DNA from: Mycobacterium sp.
GTDB taxonomy: Bacteria > Actinomycetota > Actinomycetes > Mycobacteriales > Mycobacteriaceae
Reading direction: 5' to 3'
NCBI GenBank assembly: GCA_023264755.1
Contig: JAHFVB010000239.1
Coordinates: forward strand, 1-7,634
DNA length: 7,634 nucleotides
A model generated the notes under the pieces. The model was not told where the DNA came from. It ran no database searches and was given only the letters and a program-made list of their open reading frames with translations. The position numbers and the translations under genes are program-made. Shown here one piece after another: positions 1 to 7,070 of this stretch. How positions within the stretch are numbered: the stretch's first letter is position 1; each line of letters opens with the position of its first letter.

Positions 1-1
1 G

Positions 2-421
2 AAGCGGCGCACCTGGCCCAATGGCCAGATCACCCACGACGAGCTTCGGCCGCTGAAGACGGTGGCCGCCCGGATGCCGTGCGAGTACGAGAACCCTGGC
101 GTCTTCCGACCCGGCCGGCCGCTGGTTCAGGGCATGCGGGTGGCGTTGTCGGCGGAGGTGGAGCACACCTACGAGGAACTCATCGAGCGCATTCTGCACG
201 CCGGGCTGTCCTATGCCGAGACCATCGATCAGCAGACCTCCCTGGTGCTGTGCAACGAGCCCAAGCCCGAGCAGGGCAAGGGTTACCAGGCCGCCGAGCT
301 GGGCCTCCCGCTGGTCGAGGACGCCGAGTTCCTGCGGCTCGTGGAGCACGTGCTGGGCGGCAAGGACCTCGAGCAGTTCAGCGACCCGACGCTCGCCGGG
401 GACCAGTTCACGCTCTTCTAG
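2..421 (+). CDS. dnaQ: DnaQ-type DEDDh exonuclease, C-terminal BRCT part (5' end outside window)
   Basis: The reading frame is open from the left edge and ends at TAG (419-421), so only the last 139 residues are visible. They look like a BRCT domain: a start around GMRVALSAEVEHTYEELIERI, then TSLVLCNEP, then KGYQAAELGLPLVEDAEFLRLV, the usual end of a BRCT fold. Known: mycobacterial DnaQ-like proteins join an N-terminal DEDDh 3'-5' exonuclease (the DNA polymerase III epsilon type, or a related repair exonuclease) to a C-terminal BRCT domain. Inference: the exonuclease part lies left of the window; no catalytic residue can be seen here. The identification rests on the BRCT segment plus the convergent arrangement with leuA, which I recall for Rv3711c/Rv3710. 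The BRCT call is good. The exonuclease call is likely but depends on sequence not shown. The gene converges on the AraC regulator and the two stop codons overlap. Confidence 0.72.
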   Translation, partial: KRRTWPNGQITHDELRPLKTVAARMPCEYENPGVFRPGRPLVQGMRVALSAEVEHTYEELIERILHAGLSYAETIDQQTSLVLCNEPKPEQGKGYQAAELGLPLVEDAEFLRLVEHVLGGKDLEQFSDPTLAGDQFTLF

Positions 422-1263
422 GCGCGCCAAGCGCGCGGCGAGACGCCGTACGTCCTGCGGAACAGCCGGGCGAAGTATCCGGCGTCCTCGATGCCGACGC
501 GGCGGGCGACCTCGGCGATCGGAAGGTCAGTGGTGCCGAGCAGTGCGCTGGCTTCGGCCATGCGGCGTTCGATGATCCACTCGCCGACGGTTCGGCCGGT
601 GCGGCGCCGGACGACGGTGGTCAGGTGCCCGGCAGACAGGCCCACCTCGTCGGCGACGTCCTTGAGCGAAAGCGGTCGGTCGACATGGCGTTCGATCATT
701 GCGAACACGTCGGCGATCAGGGGTTCGCCGCTGCGACGCAGGTCGCCCACGACGTCGTCGGTCATGCGCGCGAGGTCGATCAACAGCAGCGTCAGGTGAG
801 CCAGCGCGGCTTGCCGGTAGCCCTCCCGACGCCCGAGGAGCTCGGCTTCGATCGACTCGATCATGTTGTTCCAGAACGGCTTTCGAGACTCTGACACGTG
901 CAGCTGGAGCAGCCCACCCGTTCCGTCGTGCAGGAACGGGAACAACAGCGGGTGGCTGCGCCAGGTGGGCCACGGCGAACGCGCCCCCTCACCCAATGCG
1001 GCGGGGTCGAAGCACACCGCGATGGCCTCGTCGAGCCCGTCGACTCGAGCCGGATCGATGGGTTCGCCGGCGGCCACCACGTACACGGATCCGCGCCGGG
1101 GCAGGTAGGTCAGCAGCGGAAAGTCGTGGATGTGACGGCCTTTGTCGGGTACGCCGTCGGGGCCCAGTCGGAGCACGGAGACCGGCGGGGTGACCGGTCC
1201 GCCCGCATAGTCGTAGACCGGGACGCCGGACCGATGGCGAACCAGCCGAACCTGCTCGATCAT
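418..1263 (-). CDS. AraC-family transcriptional regulator
   Basis: A 281-residue one-component regulator, normal in length for the family. Residues about 25-115 form a cupin-like N-terminal sensing region (RHIHDFPLLTYLPRRGSVYVV). Residues about 182-280 are the two-helix-turn-helix AraC DNA-binding domain: first HTH LSLKDVADEVGLSAGHLTTV (199-218), second HTH LPIAEVARRVGIEDAGYFAR (247-266), ending in the typical RRTYGVSPRAWR. The ligand cannot be told from the sequence. I chose ATG 1261-1263 because a TATCTT -10 box ends six bases before it, as in leaderless mycobacterial mRNAs. A TTG at 1279-1281 would add six residues (MDYLRV) and has no visible Shine-Dalgarno sequence. The gene is divergent from the methyltransferase at 1336, its most likely target, and probably controls itself too, since repeat copies cover its own start. 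Its stop overlaps the dnaQ stop. Confidence 0.88.
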   Translation of the reverse strand: MIEQVRLVRHRSGVPVYDYAGGPVTPPVSVLRLGPDGVPDKGRHIHDFPLLTYLPRRGSVYVVAAGEPIDPARVDGLDEAIAVCFDPAALGEGARSPWPTWRSHPLLFPFLHDGTGGLLQLHVSESRKPFWNNMIESIEAELLGRREGYRQAALAHLTLLLIDLARMTDDVVGDLRRSGEPLIADVFAMIERHVDRPLSLKDVADEVGLSAGHLTTVVRRRTGRTVGEWIIERRMAEASALLGTTDLPIAEVARRVGIEDAGYFARLFRRTYGVSPRAWRA

Positions 1264-1275
1264 GACCCGAAGATA
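1261..1275 (-). promoter_or_regulatory. Candidate leaderless promoter -10 box and start of the AraC regulator
   Basis: On the minus strand, TATCTT (1275-1270) fits the mycobacterial TANNNT -10 consensus and is followed by six bases and then ATG at 1263. Transcription starting at the A of that ATG would give a leaderless mRNA, common in mycobacteria. No good -35 box is seen at 16-18 bp. The call is positional only. Confidence 0.4.
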
Positions 1276-1352
1276 GTCCAACTATGACCGAAGATCACCC
1301 AACATGGCTGTTGAGTGCACTGCCACCATGGAGCTATGACCAAAGATCATCC
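1262..1352. promoter_or_regulatory. Three phased direct repeats, probable AraC-type operators
   Basis: Three related plus-strand elements: ATGACCCGAAGATAGTCC (1262-1279), ATGACCGAAGATCACCC (1284-1300) and ATGACCAAAGATCATCC (1336-1352). The second and third agree at 15 of 17 positions. Measured at the AAGAT core, spacings are 21 and 52 bp, about two and five helical turns, so all three face one side of the DNA. Known: AraC-family proteins bind direct half-sites about 21 bp apart. Inference: the regulator at 418-1263 binds here. Copy one covers its start and copy three covers the methyltransferase start codon, so copies could also have arisen from a duplicated gene start. Confidence 0.5.
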
Positions 1353-1968
1353 GCAATCGGTGACCCAGACGTGGCACAACCGACACGACTACCTGCCAGC
1401 GGCCGGGCACGACATCCTGCTGCCCGGCTATGACCTCTTGGTTCGCGTACTCGGCATGCGGCCCGCCTACGAGCAGCTGGTGGCCGAAGCCGAACTCTTC
1501 GACGGCGCCCGGGTGCTGGAAATCGGGTGCGGCACGGGAAACGTCGCGATGACGGCCAAGCGCCTCAGCCCCGGGGCGGTACTCACCGGCGTGGATCCCG
1601 ATCCGCGGGCCTTGGCCAGGGCGCGCCGGAAGGCCCGCAACGTCGCCGGTGTTCGGTTCGAGCCGGGATATGCGCAGCAACTGGCATTTCCGGACGGATC
1701 GTTCGACCGGGTGCTGTCGTCGATGATGCTGCATCATCTGGATCCGGAGGTGAAGGCGGCGGCGGTGGCCGAGGCGTTCCGGGTACTGCGGCCAGGTGGC
1801 AGCCTGCACATCGTCGATGTCGTGGGTGACCGCGTGGCCGTCGCGCATGGGGCTGACGAGATCCCGCAGATATTGCGCAGCAACGGCTTCGAAGCCTCAG
1901 AGCTCGCCAGGCGGCGGTTGCGCTTCGTCGGGCCGGTCGCGTTCTATCGGGGTGTTCGCCCGGCCTGA
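1336..1968 (+). CDS. Class I SAM-dependent methyltransferase (UbiE/Methyltransf_11-like)
   Basis: A 210-residue protein with the full Rossmann-type methyltransferase core: SAM motif I VLEIGCGTG (60-68), the ribose-binding acidic residue in TGVDPDP (84-90), GYAQQLAFPDGSFD (111-124), motif IV region SSMMLHHLDP (128-137), and FRVLRPGGSLHIVDV (148-162). No signal peptide or membrane segment is seen, so it should be cytosolic. The substrate is not evident; UbiE-like family members methylate quinones, lipids and small molecules. ATG 1336 is preferred: the protein then begins MTKDHPQSVTQTWHNRHDYL. A GTG at 1315 would add seven residues (MHCHHGA) that look unlike coding sequence. A GGAG lies only two bases upstream of the ATG, too close for a good ribosome site, so the start is uncertain. 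The gene is divergent from the AraC regulator. Its TGA lies inside the first copy of a 21-bp tandem repeat. Confidence 0.85.
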   Translation: MTKDHPQSVTQTWHNRHDYLPAAGHDILLPGYDLLVRVLGMRPAYEQLVAEAELFDGARVLEIGCGTGNVAMTAKRLSPGAVLTGVDPDPRALARARRKARNVAGVRFEPGYAQQLAFPDGSFDRVLSSMMLHHLDPEVKAAAVAEAFRVLRPGGSLHIVDVVGDRVAVAHGADEIPQILRSNGFEASELARRRLRFVGPVAFYRGVRPA

Positions 1969-2027
1969 AGCCCGATCAGCCCGGCCTGAAGCCCGATCAG
2001 CCCGGCCTGAAGCCCGATCAGCCCGGC
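1959..2027. repeat. 21-bp tandem repeat, three exact copies plus 6 bp
   Basis: The unit begins CCCGGCCTGAAG and ends CCCGATCAG. Copies are at 1959-1979, 1980-2000 and 2001-2021, followed by CCCGGC (2022-2027). All three are identical. The methyltransferase stop TGA (1966-1968) is in copy one, so the array is mostly 3' untranslated sequence. The ATCAGCCCGGC at each unit junction is also part of the left arm of the following hairpin. Exact identity suggests recent slippage, and the array could vary between strains. Confidence 0.95.
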
Positions 2028-2051
2028 GGGGGCGGACCCCGCCGGGCTGAT
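2017..2051. terminator. Strong hairpin between convergent genes, likely bidirectional terminator
   Basis: A perfect 15-bp GC-rich stem, left arm 2017-2031 (ATCAGCCCGGCGGGG) and right arm 2037-2051, closed by the five-base loop GCGGA. No T-run follows on either strand, which is usual for mycobacterial hairpins at gene ends. It lies between the methyltransferase and the SHOCT protein gene, which converge, so it could serve both. Confidence 0.75.
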
Positions 2052-2070
2052 GGCGTGGCTTCGAGCGAAA

Positions 2071-2457
2071 CTAGCTCAGCGCCTTGGCCTTCAGTGCTTC
2101 GTATTCGCCCTGCGAGATGGTGCCCGCGTCGAGCAGTTCCTTGGCGTGCGCGATCTCCTCGGCAGGCGACCGTCCGGCGGCCTGCCGGATGTACTCGTCG
2201 GTCTGCTGCTTGGCGGCGACGGCAGCCTCGTGGGCCCGCACGGACATGCCCTGGCCGCGGAAGATCAGGTAGATCAGCGCGGTGAACCAGGGGAGCAGGA
2301 ACAGGAAGACGACCCAGACGGCCTTGACGACGCCGGAGGTCTTGTGGTCACGCCAGAAGAGGTCGGTGAGGATTTGGAACAACACCAACAGGTAGGCGAC
2401 CCACGCGAAGATGATCAGAAAGTGCCACAGGAAGTCCCATGTCGAGCCCCAGTTCAC
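2071..2457 (-). CDS. Two-helix membrane protein with C-terminal SHOCT motif (PLDc_N-like)
   Basis: A 128-residue protein. Two hydrophobic helices at about 8-30 (FLWHFLIIFAWVAYLLVLFQIL) and 43-66 (the WVVFLFLLPWFTALIYLIF stretch) are joined by the charged WRDHKTSG loop. They resemble the N-terminal membrane segment of phospholipase-D/cardiolipin-synthase-like proteins (PLDc_N). A charged linker follows, then a short helical SHOCT motif at about 97-127 (SPAEEIAHAKELLDAGTISQGEYEALKAKAL). No catalytic HKD motif is present. Known: SHOCT motifs are found at the ends of many bacterial membrane proteins and are thought to act in oligomerisation; their role is poorly defined. The GTG start at 2455-2457 is supported by GAGGAG (2468-2463) five bases upstream. 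The gene lies 49 bp after leuA in the same direction and may share its transcript, with no evident functional link. Confidence 0.82.
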   Translation of the reverse strand: MNWGSTWDFLWHFLIIFAWVAYLLVLFQILTDLFWRDHKTSGVVKAVWVVFLFLLPWFTALIYLIFRGQGMSVRAHEAAVAAKQQTDEYIRQAAGRSPAEEIAHAKELLDAGTISQGEYEALKAKALS

Positions 2458-2462
2458 GGCTA

Positions 2463-2468
2463 CTCCTC
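2463..2468 (-). promoter_or_regulatory. Ribosome binding site of the SHOCT protein gene
   Basis: GAGGAG on the minus strand, five bases before the GTG start at 2457. This is the best Shine-Dalgarno match in the window. It fixes the GTG start and shows that the gene is translated independently of leuA. Confidence 0.75.
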
Positions 2469-2506
2469 AAGGTCTGGAATGTGCGCCATTTGACGCAGTG
2501 GTCAGT

Positions 2507-4421
<1,915 letters not shown>

Positions 4422-4437
<16 letters not shown>

Positions 4438-4463
4438 CATCCGAGGAGGAGCAGCCGCTGCAC
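4422..4463 (-). CDS. leuA leader peptide, 13 residues with four consecutive Leu codons
   Basis: The minus-strand reading frame GTG...TGA encodes MQRLLLLGCRDGV. The codons at 4454-4443 are CTG CTC CTC CTC. Such a leucine run in a tiny frame about 86 bases before leuA is the hallmark of a leucine attenuator: the speed of translation reports charged tRNA-Leu. No Shine-Dalgarno sequence lies at a normal distance (a GGAG is 13 bases away). A TAGAGT -10 box ends seven bases before the GTG, so the mRNA is probably leaderless and begins with this codon. The last codons form the left arm of helix A of the attenuator, so ribosome position directly decides the fold. Confidence 0.75.
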
Positions 4464-4470
4464 GTTGGCC

Positions 4471-4498
4471 ACTCTACTCCGCGATGGCGCAGCGCCAA
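4471..4498 (-). promoter_or_regulatory. Predicted leuA promoter
   Basis: On the minus strand, TTGGCG (4498-4493, four of six matches to TTGACA), a 16-base spacer, and TAGAGT (4476-4471, matching TANNNT). Seven bases later is the GTG of the leader peptide at 4463, where transcription would start. Position and spacing fit a mycobacterial sigma-A promoter making a leaderless leader transcript. Confidence 0.6.
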
Positions 4499-4511
4499 AA
4501 CCCCGGTCGAA

Positions 4512-5024
4512 TCAGGCCCGGCCAGCGGTGATGATCATGTCGATCATCCAGACCAGCACGTCGGCCGCCTGCTCGGACTCCAGGTGGCCGAGCACTGCGC
4601 CTTCGTCGTTGGGGTCGATCAGGGCGAACGTCGATCCGTCGATGCTCGGGGCCACCCACAGTCGCGCCATGCCGTGCACCTTGAGCCGCTCGACGAAGGC
4701 GCGTTCGTCGGCTTCGTCGAGCGAGGTGACCCATTCGACCCCGGGATGGTCCCCGCCGAGGCCCGAGCCCGCGGTTCCCCCACCGAGGCGGGCGTGTTCC
4801 CGCGACGCCGCGAGCCGCGCGATCAGCTCGGCTGCGGTGACGGCGGCCCGATGGGTCGGCAACCCGCCGATGCGGTGCCAGCCTTCGCCGACGTCGGCGG
4901 CGAGGTGGAACGCCGAGTGGTCGACGGCGCCCACGATGACGAGTCCGATGTCGGTGTGTCGGTCGCTGTCGCTGTCCTTGACCCCGAGGTACCACTGGCC
5001 GATCGTGGCCTGGTCATCGCTCAT
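4512..5024 (-). CDS. Conserved-looking hypothetical protein, 170 aa
   Basis: I do not recognise this protein. It is soluble and rather acidic, with no signal peptide or membrane segment. It opens MSDDQATIGQWYLGVKDSDSD. A predicted strand-rich part, DIGLVIVGAVDHSAFHLAADV (25-45), is followed by a helix TAAELIARLAASREHARL (63-80), a flexible GGGTAGSGLGGDHPG linker (81-95), then VEWVTSLDEADERAFVERLKVHGMARLWVAPSIDGSTFALID (97-137), and a C-terminal helix ADVLVWMIDMIITAGRA. Base composition and codon use resemble its neighbours, and the other frames here look like shadows, so it is probably a real gene. ATG 5022-5024 is preferred, with GGGA (5035-5032) seven bases upstream; a GTG lies one codon earlier. 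It starts about 19 bp after the XRE-cupin gene in the same direction, suggesting one transcript. Being last in that set, it may be an accessory to the amine-metabolism genes, but nothing in its sequence shows this. Confidence 0.7.
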   Translation of the reverse strand: MSDDQATIGQWYLGVKDSDSDRHTDIGLVIVGAVDHSAFHLAADVGEGWHRIGGLPTHRAAVTAAELIARLAASREHARLGGGTAGSGLGGDHPGVEWVTSLDEADERAFVERLKVHGMARLWVAPSIDGSTFALIDPNDEGAVLGHLESEQAADVLVWMIDMIITAGRA

Positions 5025-5043
5025 CACCTAGTCCCGGGGATCC

Positions 5044-5703
5044 CTAGACCTGTGAATCGGGGAAGGCGATCACCGAGAGGAATCGGATGGGCAGCTGCAC
5101 GAGATCGACTGGGCCGTGGGCGCCTTCGCCGTCGAGCTGCAACGAGTCGCCGGGGTGCATGCGATAGATCGACCTGCTGTGGCCGTAGTCCATCACCCCT
5201 TCGAGCATGTAGATGAACTCGGTGCCGGGGTGCTGGAACAGCGGGTAGGTGGTGCTCTTCGCCGACAGGGTGACGTGGAGGCATTCGAGCCGTTTGTGCT
5301 CGCCGCGCAGCGAGCCCAGCAGTTGGTACTCGTGGCCTTCCTTGGTGCCGTTGCGGACGATCTGCGCGCCCGTGCCCTCCTTGACGAAGGCGGCCGGCCG
5401 CTCGACGTCGGCGCCGCGGAACAGGCTGGTGACGGGTACGTCGAAACCCTTGGCCAGCAGCGCCAGCGTGGACAGGCTGCAGGAGGTCTGCGCATTCTCG
5501 ATCTTGCTCATCATCGCCTTGGAGATGCCGACGCGGTCGGCCATGTCGGCGACGGTGAGCCCCTGCTGCAGGCGGAGCTGCCGGACGTTGCGCCCGATGG
5601 CGGCCTCGAGCTCGACCTCGTCGACGGGTTCGCGGGGGTCGCGATCGCGGGCGGTGCCGGACTTGTTGCGCAGCAGCGGACCGGGATCGTCTGGGGTGGC
5701 CAT
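5044..5703 (-). CDS. XRE-family regulator with C-terminal cupin domain
   Basis: A 219-residue HTH-cupin regulator of the usual size. A charged, probably disordered N-terminus (1-28) precedes the XRE/Cro helix-turn-helix at about 36-96: IGRNVRQLRLQQGLTVADMADRVGISKAMMSKIENAQTSCSL. A cupin_2 barrel occupies about 145-215, with FQHPGTEFIYMLEGVMDYG (H158, E162) and MHPGDSLQLDGEGAHGP (PGD at 184-186, H196), possible metal or ligand contacts. Known: regulators of this architecture often control genes for amine, amino-acid or polyamine use, binding a small molecule in the cupin. I chose ATG 5701-5703 because AGGA lies four bases upstream and the protein then begins MATPDD. The upstream extension to 5766 runs into the preceding gene and gives an arginine-rich, non-family sequence. 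The start is 10 bp after the FAD enzyme stop (5714), so the two are probably co-transcribed; the regulator likely controls this set. Confidence 0.87.
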   Translation of the reverse strand: MATPDDPGPLLRNKSGTARDRDPREPVDEVELEAAIGRNVRQLRLQQGLTVADMADRVGISKAMMSKIENAQTSCSLSTLALLAKGFDVPVTSLFRGADVERPAAFVKEGTGAQIVRNGTKEGHEYQLLGSLRGEHKRLECLHVTLSAKSTTYPLFQHPGTEFIYMLEGVMDYGHSRSIYRMHPGDSLQLDGEGAHGPVDLVQLPIRFLSVIAFPDSQV

Positions 5704-5713
5704 CGGATCCTGT

Positions 5714-6910
5714 TTAGCGCATCTCGCCCGCGCCGACATACGGATACGGCGTCTTGAGCAGATCACCGGTGGCGAACCGGGAGAGCAGGAAGTCGGTTTC
5801 GGGGATCCGCGAATCGCTGCTGTGCCCGTCGAGCACCAGGTCGGCCACCAGCCGACCCACCGCGGGGGCGATCTTGAAGCCGTGCCCGCTGAAGCCGGCG
5901 GCCACCACCAGCCCGTCCAGCCCGGTGTGCGAGATGACGGGGTTCCAGTCCGGCGTGATGTCGTAGCAGCCGGCGTAGCTGCCGGTGATTGCGGCGTCGG
6001 CGAATCCGGGGAAGCGCGTGCCGACCCGGTCGATGGTGAGGTCGACGAAGTCCTCGGTAGCGCGGTTGAGATAGTCGTCGGGGTCGGCGTCCTGCACGTG
6101 GGACAGGTCGCTGTTGCCGAAGAGCACCTCGCCGTTGGGCTCCGGCCGGATGTATTGCAAGGAAACCAGATCGGAGAAGACCGGCAGCCGGTTGACGGCC
6201 TCCTTGGGCACTCCGGGGGAGATCATGACCAGCTGCTCGCGCACCACGCGGATGGGTACGTCGACGCCGTAGGGCGCCAGCAGCGGTTTGGTCCACACCC
6301 CCGTCGCGACCACCACGGTGCCTGCCGATACGTCGCTGCCGTCGGACAGCCGCACGCCCGTCACCCGGTCGCCGTCGAGCAGCAGCCCCGTCATGGCGGT
6401 GCCCTGGCGGACGCGTACCCCGGCGGCGCGGGCCGAGACCGCGAACGCCTGCGCGGTTTGGTAGGCGTCGCCGAACCCGCCGCGCGGCTCGTACGCGAAG
6501 GCGGCGAACGGGGCGAGGTCGGCGAACGGCCACATCTTGGCTACCTCGGCGGGGTCGAGTTCCTCGGTCTCGACGCCGACGGCGCGCTGGGCGGCCAGGC
6601 TCTTGCGCAGGGAATCGACGTTGGGCTCACCCACTCCCACCACGTAGCCGTTCTGCCGGAAGCCGATGTCGTGGCCGAAAAGATCCTCGGCGTGCTCGAA
6701 GACGTCCAGCCCGACGGTGGCCATCGCCGCCAGCGAGCTCACCCCGTAGTGGCACCGCACGATGCCGGACGACTTGCCGGTCATTCCCGATCCGACGGTG
6801 TTGCGTTCGACGACGAGCACGTCGGTCACCCCGCGGCCGGCCAGCGCCCAGGCCGTCGCCGCGCCTTCGAGGCCGCCGCCGACGATGACGACGTCGGCCG
6901 ACTCGGTCAT
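5714..6910 (-). CDS. FAD-dependent amine oxidoreductase (DAO family, sarcosine oxidase beta-like)
   Basis: A 398-residue flavoenzyme of the D-amino-acid oxidase/sarcosine oxidase family. The N-terminal FAD fold reads DVVIVGGGLEGAATAWALA (G11, G13 and G16 of GxGxxG), with E35 in VVER binding the ribose. GSGMTGKSSGIVRCHYG (40-56) is the SoxB-like second flavin motif. The C-terminus has GSYAGCYDITPDWNPVI (310-326) and LVVAAGFSGHGFKIAPAVGRLVADLV (334-359), both typical of the family. Such enzymes oxidise the C-N bond of secondary amines or amino acids (sarcosine, N-methylglutamate, glycine). Which one cannot be read from the sequence. With a glutamate-synthase-like gene upstream, N-methylglutamate or a related N-alkyl amino acid is a reasonable guess. 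ATG 6908-6910 fits the normal family start; GGGG (6922-6919) eight bases upstream is a weak ribosome site. A large hairpin ends 22 bases before the start. Confidence 0.87.
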   Translation of the reverse strand: MTESADVVIVGGGLEGAATAWALAGRGVTDVLVVERNTVGSGMTGKSSGIVRCHYGVSSLAAMATVGLDVFEHAEDLFGHDIGFRQNGYVVGVGEPNVDSLRKSLAAQRAVGVETEELDPAEVAKMWPFADLAPFAAFAYEPRGGFGDAYQTAQAFAVSARAAGVRVRQGTAMTGLLLDGDRVTGVRLSDGSDVSAGTVVVATGVWTKPLLAPYGVDVPIRVVREQLVMISPGVPKEAVNRLPVFSDLVSLQYIRPEPNGEVLFGNSDLSHVQDADPDDYLNRATEDFVDLTIDRVGTRFPGFADAAITGSYAGCYDITPDWNPVISHTGLDGLVVAAGFSGHGFKIAPAVGRLVADLVLDGHSSDSRIPETDFLLSRFATGDLLKTPYPYVGAGEMR

Positions 6911-6930
6911 GGATTGCGCCCCGAACGCTG

Positions 6931-6992
6931 CGCCGAACGTGATGCCACTGCGAGATTTCGCGCGGATTCTCGCAGTGGCATCACGTTCGGTG
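6931..6992. repeat. Large palindrome: 23-bp perfect inverted repeat with 12-bp spacer
   Basis: The left arm 6933-6955 (begins CCGAACGTGATGCC, ends ACTGCGAGA) is the exact reverse complement of 6968-6990, with spacer 6956-6967. One wobble and one further pair extend the stem outward to 6931-6992. It can form a very stable hairpin on either strand. In the leftward mRNA it would lie between the glutamate-synthase-like gene and the FAD enzyme, 22 bases before the latter's start. It could stop or protect the transcript, or be a REP-like dispersed element. No T-run follows. Confidence 0.92.
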
Positions 6993-7046
6993 GAATGCCT
7001 GCCGCCGTTACGTTCGGTGGAATGCCTGCCGCCGCCACGTTCGGTG
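6983..7046. repeat. 27-bp tandem repeat, 2.4 copies, sharing ACGTTCGG with the palindrome arm
   Basis: The unit begins ACGTTCGGTGGAATGCC and ends in GCCGCC plus two variable bases. Copies are at 6983-7009 and 7010-7036 (25 of 27 identical), and the first ten bases recur at 7037-7046. The first eight bases of copy one are also the end of the palindrome's right arm. Counting both orientations, (A)CGTTCG occurs at 6934-6940, 6983-6989, 7010-7016 and 7037-7043, plus a variant at 6922-6928. These could be binding sites or the mark of repeat expansion. Together with the palindrome this fills the 160-bp gap 6911-7070; no gene is seen there. Confidence 0.9.
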
Positions 7047-7070
7047 AGGCGCCGATGGACCCGCGTGCCG

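Noticed and set aside
422..436. GCGCGC-CAA-GCGCGC hairpin just after the dnaQ stop.
   Set aside because: The stem is only six pairs with a three-base loop, encodes the regulator's C-terminus, and such GC runs are common here. Too weak to call a terminator.
1284..1431. Short plus-strand frame beginning MTEDHPTWLL, resembling the methyltransferase start MTKDHPQS.
   Set aside because: It is out of frame with the methyltransferase and has no coding character beyond the repeated element. Better explained as one copy of the direct repeat.
1796..2050. Plus-strand frame ending in an RPEARSA heptapeptide repeat.
   Set aside because: It is an out-of-frame reading of the methyltransferase gene plus the 21-bp tandem array (21 = 7 codons); no start signal or family match.
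5704..5766. Longer start for the XRE-cupin protein, adding 21 residues.
   Set aside because: The extra part overlaps the end of the FAD enzyme gene and is arginine/cysteine-rich and unlike the family. The ATG at 5703 has a ribosome site.
6931..7046. CRISPR array.
   Set aside because: The 27-bp units are directly adjacent without unique spacers and there are only 2.4 copies.
6911..7070. GlnR-type nitrogen-control box before the FAD enzyme.
   Set aside because: I looked for paired GTNAC half-sites at the usual spacing and saw no convincing one; the gap is filled by the palindrome and tandem repeat.
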